A stretch of DNA of 38,930 bases from Candidatus Solibacter usitatus (GCA_016191645.1 JACPVQ010000211.1:1-38930), one strand, 5' to 3'; numbered from the stretch's first letter, positions 25,798 to 37,722 are shown. The notes: a model not told the origin generated them from the letters alone. Program-made: numbers and translations.

Positions 25798-26669
25798 CTA
25801 CATCTCGTGCGGTTCGACGTGGACCAAGACGCCTGCGACCCAATCCAATTCCTGCTGAATCTTATCGCGCACGGCGGAGGCGATCTGATGGGACTCGCGA
25901 ACGGTCATTGCGCCGTCCACTTCCAGGTGCAGATCGACGTGATATTGCAGTCCCGTCTTGCGCGCGAAACACTTCTCCACTCCCAAGGCTCCCGGAACGG
26001 TAAGGGCGATTTGGCGAATCTGACTGGTGACCTCGGGGGAAGGCATTGTGTCCATCAATTGCATCGTCGTTTCGTAAACCACCCGCAGGCCGATATAGAT
26101 AACGATAAAGCCGACGGCGATACCGCCGAAATGGTCGGCGCTGAGGAAGCGCGCAGGGTCGTACAAGGTGAGGCCCAAAGCGGCAAGCGCCACTGTGCCG
26201 GAGAGAATATCGACGCCATCGTTGTACGCATCGGCCATCAAGGCGCTGCTGTGGGCCTTGCGGGCGATGTTGCGTTTCACGAAAGTAAGCACGCTCTTCA
26301 GCACGATGGATGCGGCGAGAGGCCACGCAGCATACGATTGAGGCGGCGCGTGCGGTAAGAACAATCCGCGCGCCGAACCGAGTGCGATGAGCACGCCCGC
26401 GACCGCGAGGATCCATCCGACTGAGAATCCGCTCAGCGTTTCCATGCGCCCATGGCCATAAGGATGGTTCTCATCGGCAGGCCGCGAGGCTACTGTCAGT
26501 CCGAACCACACCGCGGCCGACGCAAAGACGTCACTTGCGGATTCGAATCCATCCGCGACGGCGGAGGCCGATCCTCCCAGCCATCCCGTCGCGATCTTGG
26601 CAACGGCCAGAGAACCGCTGACGAACATTCCAAGCAAAGCGACGCGGCGGGCTGTGACGGTTTGCGGCA

Positions 26670-26670
<1 letters not shown>
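25798..26670 (-). CDS. Cation diffusion facilitator (CDF) family transporter
   Basis: 'DGFESASDVFASAAVWFGLTVASRPADENHPYGHGRMETLSG', 'SALMADAYNDGVDILSGTVAL'. Confidence 0.93.
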
Positions 26671-28472
<1,802 letters not shown>

Positions 28473-28556
28473 TTCAGGTGGGAACTACCATTCTCGCACG
28501 TGTGGAGGGCGCAGGGGTGAAAAAATAGTACCTTATTCGCCAGTTATGATGGGGGC

Positions 28557-29411
28557 GTGACCGACGTTGAAGCGCTCCACACCGCGGCGAGGCGGCACTG
28601 CCGGGCGCGGTACGACGAATGCTGGGAGGAGTTTCGTAACCTGGAACTCAGTCTCTCCAGACATGGAATAGGCTTTTGGAAAACGAACGAGTTTACGCCT
28701 GCGGAGCTCGGCATATATCCGCGCCTTCAAGTCCTGTGGGCAATCCTGAAAGATGTTGAGCGGCTGGACCCAAAGGATTGGGGAACGGAGGCCGGAATAC
28801 GCGAGAGTCTAAAGAATTCCGGGTGGAACGCTCGAGACGAAATGATTGACTCGCTGCCGCAGGAGCTGAGCCACGCGGCGATGCAGGAGGAGCGGATCCG
28901 GTTTATCGAATACATAGACTCACTTTCGAAACGAAGTAGGCTGAGGAGAATCGCGCCACTTCCTTTCCGCCGCCTGTTAGATGAAGGCAATGTGAGACAT
29001 CTCTGGAAGGAGATTGAGGATCGTTGGGGCTCAGCGCTTGATTGGTATCCTCGCGGAGGCGGACACCCACCACCAGGCAGAATGACTTTTGACACGGACT
29101 ACTTCGACCGGGAAAAGAGAGACGCTCTGAGGAGGATCCTCTCCGCACATGGGATCGAACGGCTTTGGGAGCTTCGGGGCGCGCTCGGTTGGGAGATTGA
29201 GTTGGACTCTTTCTTGCCGCTCGCCAAAAGGAGTGTTGGCAGTGACTTGCTCTATGATACCGGCTCGGAAGTGTGTTGGACCTGGAGCGGAAATGAATGG
29301 CTGGTCTACGTATCGCATGACCCTGCGATCACGTTAGCTGGTGAGTGGTTGGTGCAAGAGTGGACCGCGCCGGTGATTCGAGAAGCAGAACTGAAGTCCC
29401 GCGCAATCTGA
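28557..29411 (+). CDS. Hypothetical protein (no family recognised)
   Basis: 284-aa ORF with GTG start, opposite to typA; overlapping reverse ORFs much shorter. Confidence 0.65.
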   Translation: MTDVEALHTAARRHCRARYDECWEEFRNLELSLSRHGIGFWKTNEFTPAELGIYPRLQVLWAILKDVERLDPKDWGTEAGIRESLKNSGWNARDEMIDSLPQELSHAAMQEERIRFIEYIDSLSKRSRLRRIAPLPFRRLLDEGNVRHLWKEIEDRWGSALDWYPRGGGHPPPGRMTFDTDYFDREKRDALRRILSAHGIERLWELRGALGWEIELDSFLPLAKRSVGSDLLYDTGSEVCWTWSGNEWLVYVSHDPAITLAGEWLVQEWTAPVIREAELKSRAI

Positions 29412-29446
29412 AGATTGCTCCACTGCTGCTAACATAAAAGGAAAGC

Positions 29447-30613
29447 ATGTTCCGTTTTGAGACCGCCGGCGAGTCGCACGGCGAATGTCTGGTGGCGACC
29501 CTTGTCGGTCTGCCCGCCGGAATTCCATTATCCCTGGCAACCATCAATCATGAACTGTGGCGCCGGCAGCAAGGCTACGGCCGCGGCGGACGAATGAAGA
29601 TTGAAACCGACACGGTGGAGATTGTGTCCGGCGTGCGCCATTCGCAGACCATCGGGTCGCCGGTGGCAATCATCATTCGCAACAAGGACTGGCAAAACTG
29701 GACCGAGGTGCTGCCTGTGGAAGGCGGCGAAGAAGAAAAGAAGAAACCGGTAACGCGCCCGCGGCCGGGACATGCCGACTTGGCGGGGTCGATCAAATAC
29801 AATTTCCACGACGCACGCTACATTCTGGAGCGGGCGAGCGCGCGGGAGACGACGGCGCGCGTAGCGGTGGGCGGAGTGGCCAAAACATTTCTACGTGAAT
29901 TTGGCGTGGAAGTATTGAGCCACGTGATCGGCGTCGGGCCCGTGCATCTGGAACGCGAAGTGACGTGGGATGAGATCGCCGCGCTTGCGAAGAAAGAAGA
30001 TGTCACGCTAGGGTGCGTGGATGCGGACGTTGAGGCCAAAATGAAAGAGGCGGTGGACCACGCCTATCGCACCGGCGATACGATTGGAGCGATCTTCGAG
30101 GTGCGCGCGCATGGAGTGCCGCCGGGTTTGGGGTCGCACATCACCTGGGATTCGCGGTTGGACGGAAAACTTGCCCAGGCAATTGTTTCGATGCAGGCCG
30201 TGAAGGGCGTTGAAGTAGGTTGCGCCGAAGAGCAGGCGACTTCCTATGGGTCGAAGGTGCAGGACACCATCCACTACAACAAGGACGAACGCAGGTTTTT
30301 TCGCGGGGCGAACAAAGCAGGCGGCCTGGAAGGCGGCATGACGAACGGCCAGGACATTTTCGTGCGTGGGTTTCTAAAACCGATTTCCACTTTGCGGCGG
30401 CCCTTGGAATCCGTCGATCTGGAGACGCGCGAGGCATCGCTTGCGGCATATGAACGCAGCGATATTTGCGTCGCTCCGGCCGCGGGAGTCATTGGAGAAG
30501 CGATGGTGGCTATCGTGTTGGCACAGGCGTTCGTGGAGAAGTTCGGCGGCGACTCGCTGGTGGAAACGCAAAGAAACTGGCGCGGATATCTGGAACAGGT
30601 GAAAGCGTACTGA
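29447..30613 (+). CDS. aroC: Chorismate synthase
   Basis: 'MFRFETAGESHGECLVATLVGLPAGIPLS', 'RPGHADLAGSIKYNFHDARYILERASARETTARVA', 'GGLEGGMTNGQDIFVRGFLKPISTL'. Confidence 0.97.
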   Translation: MFRFETAGESHGECLVATLVGLPAGIPLSLATINHELWRRQQGYGRGGRMKIETDTVEIVSGVRHSQTIGSPVAIIIRNKDWQNWTEVLPVEGGEEEKKKPVTRPRPGHADLAGSIKYNFHDARYILERASARETTARVAVGGVAKTFLREFGVEVLSHVIGVGPVHLEREVTWDEIAALAKKEDVTLGCVDADVEAKMKEAVDHAYRTGDTIGAIFEVRAHGVPPGLGSHITWDSRLDGKLAQAIVSMQAVKGVEVGCAEEQATSYGSKVQDTIHYNKDERRFFRGANKAGGLEGGMTNGQDIFVRGFLKPISTLRRPLESVDLETREASLAAYERSDICVAPAAGVIGEAMVAIVLAQAFVEKFGGDSLVETQRNWRGYLEQVKAY

Positions 30614-31125
30614 TGAGTCTGAAGATCGTGAAGTATGGCGATCCGGTGCTGGAGCGGAAGTGTGCGCCGGTGGAGGATTTCGGCTCCGCGGAACTGAAAC
30701 AGTTCGTGGACGACATGTTTGAAACCATGTACGCGGCAAAGGGGATTGGGTTGGCCGCCCCGCAAGTCAGCGTGTCGAAACGTCTCACGGTGATCGATTG
30801 CTCGGCGGGGGAAGACGAAACACAACGCCTGGTGCTCATCAATCCGGAACTGATACAGAAAGAAGGATCGCAAACCGGTGAAGAGGGCTGTCTCAGCATT
30901 CCCGGCTTTCGTGAAGATGTGACGCGTGCGATGACGGCCGTAGTGCGCGCTCGCGACGTCGAAGGCAAAGTAGTGGAAGTTAGCGCCGAAGGACTTCTGT
31001 CGCGGGCGATGCAGCACGAGATGGATCATCTGGACGGTATTCTGTTTCTTTCGCACTTGAGCCCGTTGAAGCGCGATCTCATCCGGCGCAAGATTCGCAA
31101 GATGGTCAAAGCGGGTGAATGGTAA
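30613..31125 (+). CDS. def: Peptide deformylase
   Basis: 'GIGLAAPQVSVSKRL', 'EEGCLSIPGF', 'RAMQHEMDHLDGILFLSHL'; TGATG overlap with aroC. Confidence 0.97.
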   Translation: MSLKIVKYGDPVLERKCAPVEDFGSAELKQFVDDMFETMYAAKGIGLAAPQVSVSKRLTVIDCSAGEDETQRLVLINPELIQKEGSQTGEEGCLSIPGFREDVTRAMTAVVRARDVEGKVVEVSAEGLLSRAMQHEMDHLDGILFLSHLSPLKRDLIRRKIRKMVKAGEW

Positions 31126-31132
31126 ACCGGTC

Positions 31133-32062
31133 ATGCGCCTGGTCTATATGGGGACGCCTCGATTCGCAGTCCCCACGCTGGAAGCGATCCTGAAAGCAGG
31201 CCACGAGGTTGCGCTGGTTCTGACGCAGCCGGACCGGCCGAAAGGCCGCGGTCGGCAGCTTGCGGCGTCCCCTGTGAAGGAGTGCGCACTGGCACATGGC
31301 ATCCGCGTGGAACAGCCGGATCGTGTGCGGCGGCCTGAGATGGTCGATGTACTTCGCGGAGTCGCGGCGGATGCGATGGTCGTGGTGGGCTACGGGCAAT
31401 TGATTCCGCAGAGCATTCTTGATCTGCCTGCGCTGGGAATTATTAATGTGCATGCGTCGCTGCTTCCGAAATATCGGGGCGCGGGTCCCATTCAGTGGGC
31501 GATTGCGAACGGGGAGCGAACTACAGGCGTGACGACGATGCGCATCGATGCCGGTTTGGACACGGGCGACATTCTGCTGATGCGTGAAACGGAGATTGGC
31601 GAGGATGAGGACGCAATTGCGCTTGGGAACAGGCTCGCCGTGATGGGCGCGGAATTGCTAGTGGAAACGTTGGCGGGACTCGGCGACGGAAGTCTCGCGG
31701 CAACGCCGCAGGATCACGCGAGCGCGACTCTGGCGCCGATGCTCAAGAAAGAAGATGGCCGTGCCGATTGGAAGTTGCCGGCACAGCAGATTCACTGCAG
31801 GCTGCGCGGATTTCAGCCGTGGCCCGGATGCTACACCACATTTCGGGGAATGAGTTTGCACATTACTCAGGCGCGTTTGTGGCCTGGCACCGTCGCTTAC
31901 GAGCCCGGCCGCATGTGGTCGGAAGGCGGGAGCGTGTTGATCTCATGCGGCGGCGGCACCGCGCTGGAGGTGCTGGAAGTGCAACTGGCGGGCCGGAGGA
32001 GAATGGCCGTTGCTGCTTTCCTGAACGGCCAGCGATTGGTAGAGTATGAGATGTTAGCTTAG
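31133..32062 (+). CDS. fmt: Methionyl-tRNA formyltransferase
   Basis: 'MRLVYMGTPRFAVPTLEAIL', 'QPDRPKGRGRQ', 'NVHASLLPKYRGAGPIQWAIANGERTTGVTTMRIDAGLDTGDIL'. Confidence 0.96.
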   Translation: MRLVYMGTPRFAVPTLEAILKAGHEVALVLTQPDRPKGRGRQLAASPVKECALAHGIRVEQPDRVRRPEMVDVLRGVAADAMVVVGYGQLIPQSILDLPALGIINVHASLLPKYRGAGPIQWAIANGERTTGVTTMRIDAGLDTGDILLMRETEIGEDEDAIALGNRLAVMGAELLVETLAGLGDGSLAATPQDHASATLAPMLKKEDGRADWKLPAQQIHCRLRGFQPWPGCYTTFRGMSLHITQARLWPGTVAYEPGRMWSEGGSVLISCGGGTALEVLEVQLAGRRRMAVAAFLNGQRLVEYEMLA

Positions 32063-32073
32063 GAGCCGTACAC

Positions 32074-33252
32074 TTGAAACTGCCGTCGGGTTATCGATAC
32101 GCATCGCTGTACGCGGGCATTCGGAAATATCCAAAGGACGACTTGGCGTTCCTTACATCGGACGTTCCGGCCGCATGCGCGGGAGTGTTCACGCAGAACC
32201 GCGTGCAGGCTGCGCCGGTGCGCTTGTGCAAGGCGAATCTCAAGGCCGGGAATGGGATGGTCCGCGCGGTCCTGGTCAATGCGGGGAACGCGAATTGCGC
32301 CACGCGCAGCGGAGATCGCGTCGCGCTGGCCACGTGCCGCGCGGCGGCGAAAACGCTAGGCGTTCCAGCGGCTCAGGTGTTGGTGGCATCAACCGGAGTG
32401 ATCGGCGTGGAATTAGACGGGAAGTTGATCACGAAGGCGCTGCCGCAACTCGCGGCCGCACTTTCGCCGGATTCGTTTCGTGCCGTGAGCGAAGCCATCA
32501 TGACTACGGATACGCGGCCGAAAACGTCCTCCGCGGAGGTGTCGGCCGGCAATGGCGCCGTAAACATTGCGGGCATGACGAAGGGCGCCGGTATGATTAT
32601 GCCGATGATGGCAACGACGTTGGGATTCGTGATGACGGATGCCGCGATTGCCGTGGGCCGCTTGCGCGGCATGCTGCGGGAAGCGGCGGAGGAAAGCTTC
32701 AACCGGTTGTCGGTGGATGGCGACACGTCAACGAACGACACATTGCTGCTGTTGGCCAATGGGGCTTCGGGGCAGAAGATCGGCGCGCGCGATGAGGGCC
32801 ATTTCACCGATGCTTTGACTCACGTGATGCAAGACTTGGCGCGCCAGATCGCGCGCGACGGCGAGGGCGCGAAGAAGCTGATCACCATCCAGGTGAGCGG
32901 CACGCGCACGAAGGAAGATGCGGCACGAATAGCCCGCGCCATTGCAAATTCACCGCTCGTGAAGACGGCCATTGCGGGCAGCGATCCGAATTGGGGGCGC
33001 ATCCTTTCGGCCGCCGGCAACTCGGGTGTCCCGTTTGACCCCAGCAAGACCGACGTTGTGCTGCAAGGCGTTACGGTGTGCAGAGCGGGTCTTGCGGCGC
33101 GATTCTCCGAACCTGCGTTGAAGAACAAACTGGATGGAGATGAGGTAACCATCGGCGTATTCATCAATGGATCCGGTAGGGGCGAGTCACGGTTCTGGAC
33201 TTGCGATTTCACCGAAGATTACATACGAATCAATGCGAGCTACCGGACGTGA
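32074..33252 (+). CDS. argJ: Bifunctional glutamate N-acetyltransferase/ornithine acetyltransferase
   Basis: 'GYRYASLYAGIRKYPKDDLAFLTSDVPAACAGVFTQNRVQAAPV', 'GMTKGAGMIMPMMATTLGFVMTDA', 'SVDGDTSTNDTLLLLANGAS'; TTG start. Confidence 0.95.
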   Translation: MKLPSGYRYASLYAGIRKYPKDDLAFLTSDVPAACAGVFTQNRVQAAPVRLCKANLKAGNGMVRAVLVNAGNANCATRSGDRVALATCRAAAKTLGVPAAQVLVASTGVIGVELDGKLITKALPQLAAALSPDSFRAVSEAIMTTDTRPKTSSAEVSAGNGAVNIAGMTKGAGMIMPMMATTLGFVMTDAAIAVGRLRGMLREAAEESFNRLSVDGDTSTNDTLLLLANGASGQKIGARDEGHFTDALTHVMQDLARQIARDGEGAKKLITIQVSGTRTKEDAARIARAIANSPLVKTAIAGSDPNWGRILSAAGNSGVPFDPSKTDVVLQGVTVCRAGLAARFSEPALKNKLDGDEVTIGVFINGSGRGESRFWTCDFTEDYIRINASYRT

Positions 33253-33656
33253 TCAACAGGCGCTTGTTTTTGCTTGCGGGCGCAGCGGCTCTGGCGGCAG
33301 GGGAGCGCGAGCAGATCGGCGCGTGGCTGGGGACCGTCGTAAGCCGGTTGCGTGAGGAGAGCGCGGCGGAATTTCTGGGCGCGTTCGAAAAGCGGCTGCG
33401 TCAAACCATCGACCGCAATGTCTGGGGCTTGGTGCGCGCGGCGGAGGTTGCCTGTAGCGTCGAGGTGGTGGAGATTAAGGCATCCGGGAGCGCGCAAGAG
33501 ATCGATGCGGATTGGTTTATGGAACTACGACCCCGCGCCGCGGCGACGGCCAACGAGGAGCGTCGCGAGCGCGTGAGTATCCGCGTGGAGAAGTCCGGCA
33601 AAACGTTGATGATTACCGGGTTTTCGAAACCGGAGCTATTCCGGCAGTTGAATTAG
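33249..33656 (+). CDS. Small exported hypothetical protein translationally coupled to argJ
   Basis: GTGA overlap with argJ stop; 'INRRLFLLAGAAALAAGERE' signal-like N-terminus. Confidence 0.7.
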   Translation: MINRRLFLLAGAAALAAGEREQIGAWLGTVVSRLREESAAEFLGAFEKRLRQTIDRNVWGLVRAAEVACSVEVVEIKASGSAQEIDADWFMELRPRAAATANEERRERVSIRVEKSGKTLMITGFSKPELFRQLN

Positions 33657-33684
33657 ACTCAGTTCAAATGAGCATACAGTGTGA

Positions 33685-33916
33685 TGTCATAGAATAAAGC
33701 TCACGCTTCTCTTTGATGACTTCAGACTGGCGTTCTTGCCTCAGTACTTTTTACGCCAGATCAAAGGGTTCCATGATGAAGCACTTCGTGGAGAATGGGG
33801 CGGGTATCGATCGTCCCGGCTCGGATTACAGCACCGGGTGATCTATCGCGTGGCTTCAGATCGATCCGTGTTCCAAGTGGTTGCCGTGTCGGCATGACTA
33901 TCGGAGGGTAGGATGA
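33685..33916 (+). pseudogene. Decayed RelE/ParE-superfamily-like toxin gene, no canonical start and split C-terminus
   Basis: Frame from 33700: 'LTLLFDDFRLAFLPQYFLRQIKGFHDEALRGEWGGYRSSRLGLQHRVIYRVASDRSVFQVVAVSA*'; adjacent frame supplies 'HDYRRVG*' whose TGA overlaps ATG of the XRE gene. Confidence 0.6.
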
Positions 33917-34173
33917 AACTTTTCCAGCCTGCCCGGAAGCGGATCGACGTTTCCGTTGGAGAGTCGGTTCGCATTATCAGAGAGTTGCAAGGGCTTAGCC
34001 AGAATGAATTGGCCAACCTGACGGGCATTCCTCAGGCAACCATCTCCGCCATCGAAAACAATCGCATCCGGCTCGGCGTGGAGCGCGCTAAGACTCTCGG
34101 TCAAGCCTTGCGGTGCCATCCCGCAGTTCTAGTTTTCCCAGGATGGCAAGTTGTCCGCGACCCGGCAGCCTAG
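33913..34173 (+). CDS. XRE-type HTH protein, probable type II antitoxin
   Basis: 'GESVRIIRELQGLSQNELANLTGIPQATISAIENNRIRLGVERAKTLGQALRCHPAVLVFP'; RBS-like GGAGGGTAGG upstream. Confidence 0.88.
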   Translation: MKLFQPARKRIDVSVGESVRIIRELQGLSQNELANLTGIPQATISAIENNRIRLGVERAKTLGQALRCHPAVLVFPGWQVVRDPAA

Positions 34174-34175
34174 AA

Positions 34176-34529
34176 TTACGCGGCGGCTTCTTCTTCCACG
34201 ACTTCGGCGACATTCAGGTAAACAATTCCTTCATTTACCTTGACTGCATACGACCGCACGCACGCAGAATGGCCCGCGGGTTTCGTTACATCTCCGGTGT
34301 CCACGCACACGCGCCAATTGTGGAGCGGGCACGTTACCGTTGTTCCACCGACGATGCCGTCGGCCAAAGGACCGCCGCGGTGCGGACACTTGTTTTCCAA
34401 AGCCGCGAAGCGTTCCCCCAGATTGAAAATCGCGATCTCGGTGTGTCCGACGCTCACGCTTCGTCCTTCGCGCGCCGGGATGTTCGACGCGTTGGTGATG
34501 GCGATCCAATTGCTGTTGTCATGCGTCAT
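34176..34529 (-). CDS. nirD: Nitrite reductase (NADH) small subunit, Rieske-type
   Basis: 'NKCPHRGGPLADGIVGGTTVTCPLHNWRVCVDTGDV' Rieske CxH...CxxH; ATGA overlap with nirB. Confidence 0.93.
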   Translation of the reverse strand: MTHDNSNWIAITNASNIPAREGRSVSVGHTEIAIFNLGERFAALENKCPHRGGPLADGIVGGTTVTCPLHNWRVCVDTGDVTKPAGHSACVRSYAVKVNEGIVYLNVAEVVEEEAAA

Positions 34530-36940
34530 AGGCGGGCCTCCATGGTTGCGATGGGCTCGATTTGTACAAACTGGGTGGTTCTTGGGTTGCGTCGCTCCAG
34601 CCACGCGTCGGAGGAGCGATCCTTGGATTTCTTCAGGCGATCCAGCAGCTTCGCGCGCATGTCATCCGTTGCGTAGACCGTTTCGCGCCGCACTTTTTCA
34701 ATGCCGTGGCGCTCGACGAAATCGTAGGTTCGTTCCAGGTAGTTCGCGTTTTCGCGATAGTACTGGAAGAACAACTCAGCCGCTTCCAGCGCCGCCTCCG
34801 TGGTCTCCACGGTGATGAGCAGATCCGCTTTGCGTACGCCTTTACCGGCCGCGCCGCCGACTACCACCTGCCAGCTGCCGTCCTGACCGACAAGTCCGAT
34901 GTCCTTCACCGTGGCTTCCGCGCAATTCCGCGGACAGCCGACGACGGCCATCTTCGTCTTGTGCGGAGTGTACAGATTCTCCAAACGACGTTCCAACTCG
35001 ATGCCGGTTGTGATGGAATCCTGCGTCCCAAATCGGCAGAACTGCGTGCCAACGCATGTCTTCACCATGCGCACGCCTTTCGAATAGGCCTGCCCCGACG
35101 GCATGCCGAGTTCTTCCCACACTTTGGGGAGATCCTCTTTCTTCACACCGAGCAAATCGATGCGCTGGCTGCCCGTCACCTTCACCATAGGCACGTTGTA
35201 CTTCTCGGCGACGTCGGCGATGCGGCGTAGTTCGGATGGAGTGGTCACTCCGCCGCGCATGCGCGGCACAACGGAGAACGTTCCATCGTTCTGAATATTG
35301 GCGTGGACGCGGTCGTTGATGAAACGCGCCGAGCGATCTTCCTCATGGCCGCCGCAAGTGACGACATCGACAAGATAACTGATTGCCGGTTTGCAAACCT
35401 CGCAGCCCTTTCCGTTTCCGTATATGTCCAGGACTTCCTGAACCGACTTCAACTTCTGCGTGCGAATGATCTCGCGGAGCTTGTCTTGTGCGAACGGAAC
35501 ACAATCGCATAGAACCTTGGGCTTCTCCTCCTGAAACTCCGGCGCGACGGCGCGCAGCAGCGACGTGCACAACTGAGTACAACTGCCACAACCGGTGGAA
35601 GCGCGCGTGCGCTCCTTCAATTGCGCCAAGGTGCAAACGCCTTGCTGATGGATGGCGTGAATAATATCGGCCTTGATAACGCCGGTGCAGCCGCAGACCG
35701 TTTCGTGGTCCGCCATCTGCGCGATGTCCAGCCCTTTGTCCTCCGAAGGGGGCGGCAACAGCAAGGACTGCCGCTTAGCCGACAGATTCTCGCGCGACTT
35801 CATCCATTCCACGTAGCGATGACTCGTGGAAGTATCGCCCACAAGGATGACGCCTTCCAGGACGCCATCGCGAAGAACAACCTTCTTGTAGACGCCCTGG
35901 GCGGGATCTTCGTATCGGATGGCTTCCATGCCGGGCATCGATTCATCGAACTGGCCTGCGGAGAAAACCTCCACGCCCATGATCTTCAGTTTCGCGGCGG
36001 GAGCGGAACCTTTGAACTCGGGACCGCGGCGACCCGTGATGGTTGCGGCAAGGACCTTACCTTGTTCAAAGAGCGGCGCAACCAATCCGAACAATTGCCC
36101 GTTGTGCTCCGTGCATTCGCCGACTGCGAACACATTGGGATCTGAAGTCTCCATGTAGTCGTTGACAACGATGCCGCGATTTACGGCGAGCCCGGCTTTG
36201 CGGCCCAGTTCGACATTCGGGCGAATGCCTGCCGCAATGACTACGAGATTGGCGGCCAGTTCGCTGCCATCTTGAAAACGCAATCCTTCTACGTGACCGT
36301 TACCCAAGATGGCAGTGGTCGATTTTCCGCACAGTACATCGACGCCCATCGCTTCCATCTTGCGCCGCAGGTACGTTCCGCCCGCCGCATCGAGCTGCCG
36401 TTCCATTAACGTGTCCGCAAGATGCACCACGGAGACTTTGCATCCCCGCACCTGCAGCCCGCGAGCCGCTTCCAGGCCCAGCAGCCCTCCTCCGATGACG
36501 ACGGCGTGAACATCCTCACCTGAAAGCTGGATCAACTGGCGCGTGTCTTCCAGGGTGCGAAAGACAAACACGCCGCTCTTGTCCGTACCTTCCATGCGAG
36601 GAATCAACGGGTTCGATCCTGTTGCCAGGAGCAACTTTTCGTAAGGTGTGACTTCGCCCGTGGAATCCGTTACGGTGCGCGCCACGGCATCAATGTCCGT
36701 GATACGCCGTCCGAGCTTAGTCCCGATTCCGTTCGTCTTGTACCAATCGATATCGTTCAGGACGATATCGTCGAACTCTTTTTCTCCGGCGAGAACCGAG
36801 GAGAGCATGATGCGGTTGTAGTTGACATAGGTCTCGTCTCCGAAGATGGTGATATCGAAATTGTGGTCGTGTTTGAGAATCTGCTCGACGCAGGCCACGC
36901 CGGCCATTCCATTGCCAACTACTACCAGACGTTGTTTCAT
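34526..36940 (-). CDS. nirB: Nitrite reductase (NADH) large subunit
   Basis: 'LVVVGNGMAGVACVEQIL', BFD-like 'VCGCTGVIKADIIHAIHQQGVCTLAQLKERTRASTGCGSC', siroheme/FeS 'CVGTQFCRFGTQDS' and 'VVGCPRNCAEATVKDIGLVG'. Confidence 0.97.
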   Translation of the reverse strand: MKQRLVVVGNGMAGVACVEQILKHDHNFDITIFGDETYVNYNRIMLSSVLAGEKEFDDIVLNDIDWYKTNGIGTKLGRRITDIDAVARTVTDSTGEVTPYEKLLLATGSNPLIPRMEGTDKSGVFVFRTLEDTRQLIQLSGEDVHAVVIGGGLLGLEAARGLQVRGCKVSVVHLADTLMERQLDAAGGTYLRRKMEAMGVDVLCGKSTTAILGNGHVEGLRFQDGSELAANLVVIAAGIRPNVELGRKAGLAVNRGIVVNDYMETSDPNVFAVGECTEHNGQLFGLVAPLFEQGKVLAATITGRRGPEFKGSAPAAKLKIMGVEVFSAGQFDESMPGMEAIRYEDPAQGVYKKVVLRDGVLEGVILVGDTSTSHRYVEWMKSRENLSAKRQSLLLPPPSEDKGLDIAQMADHETVCGCTGVIKADIIHAIHQQGVCTLAQLKERTRASTGCGSCTQLCTSLLRAVAPEFQEEKPKVLCDCVPFAQDKLREIIRTQKLKSVQEVLDIYGNGKGCEVCKPAISYLVDVVTCGGHEEDRSARFINDRVHANIQNDGTFSVVPRMRGGVTTPSELRRIADVAEKYNVPMVKVTGSQRIDLLGVKKEDLPKVWEELGMPSGQAYSKGVRMVKTCVGTQFCRFGTQDSITTGIELERRLENLYTPHKTKMAVVGCPRNCAEATVKDIGLVGQDGSWQVVVGGAAGKGVRKADLLITVETTEAALEAAELFFQYYRENANYLERTYDFVERHGIEKVRRETVYATDDMRAKLLDRLKKSKDRSSDAWLERRNPRTTQFVQIEPIATMEARL

Positions 36941-37722
36941 GCCGCCATCTCCTCCACATTCAACGCAGCTGACTCGCGCCGCATGGATTGCCTTTCGGCC
37001 AGTTGTTGCAAACGCGCCCGCACCCAACCTTCAGCCGCGCCTGTCAAACGGTCAAGAAAGAAACCGACAATGCCGATGGCGACGATGCTCAACATCACCC
37101 GCGATTGCTGGCCTTCGAGATATGCGCGATGCATGAAGCCGCCGATGCCGTTCGCCTTGCTCATCACTTCACTCGCCACCATCACCATCCACGCGACTCC
37201 GAAGCTCACGCGATAGCCGGCGAACGTAAACGGAAGGGAGCGGATAATCCAGTTGTCCCCCTTGACGGGGCTGCGAAGGCCGGTGACGGTATTCACCACG
37301 GTCGGCCAGATGGCGCACATGGTTACCGTGAAAAGAATGGACGCCTCGGCATCATGGAACATGACAAGAGCCATCGCCATCCACGCAAGCGGCGAAATGG
37401 GACGCAGCATTTGTACCAGCGGGTCGAAGATTTTGCGCGCCGTTGCGGATCTTCCTAGAAGGAATCCCAGAGGAGTGGAGATAAGCACTGCGAGAAAAAA
37501 GCCTTTGACCACGCGGGTCAAACTGATGGCTACAAGCAATGCCAACCCCGTTTCGCCCGTGCGCGTGCCGAATGGATCGAACACGAGGCCGCTGGTTTCC
37601 GTCCACGTCTGCAGTGGAGACGGAAGATTCGGTGTCAGCGTTGCGCTCATGAGGGCCCATGCCGCGAGCGCCGACAGAAAGCCAATGCATGCCAAGGCGG
37701 CATCCGACAATCGCTTGATCAT
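36937..37722 (-). CDS. ABC transporter permease, nitrate/sulfonate (NrtB/SsuC)-type
   Basis: BPD-type permease; 'LLGRSATARKIFDPLVQMLRPISPLAWMAMALVMF', 'SFGVAWMVMVASEVM'; ATGA overlap with nirB. Confidence 0.9.
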   Translation of the reverse strand: MIKRLSDAALACIGFLSALAAWALMSATLTPNLPSPLQTWTETSGLVFDPFGTRTGETGLALLVAISLTRVVKGFFLAVLISTPLGFLLGRSATARKIFDPLVQMLRPISPLAWMAMALVMFHDAEASILFTVTMCAIWPTVVNTVTGLRSPVKGDNWIIRSLPFTFAGYRVSFGVAWMVMVASEVMSKANGIGGFMHRAYLEGQQSRVMLSIVAIGIVGFFLDRLTGAAEGWVRARLQQLAERQSMRRESAALNVEEMAA

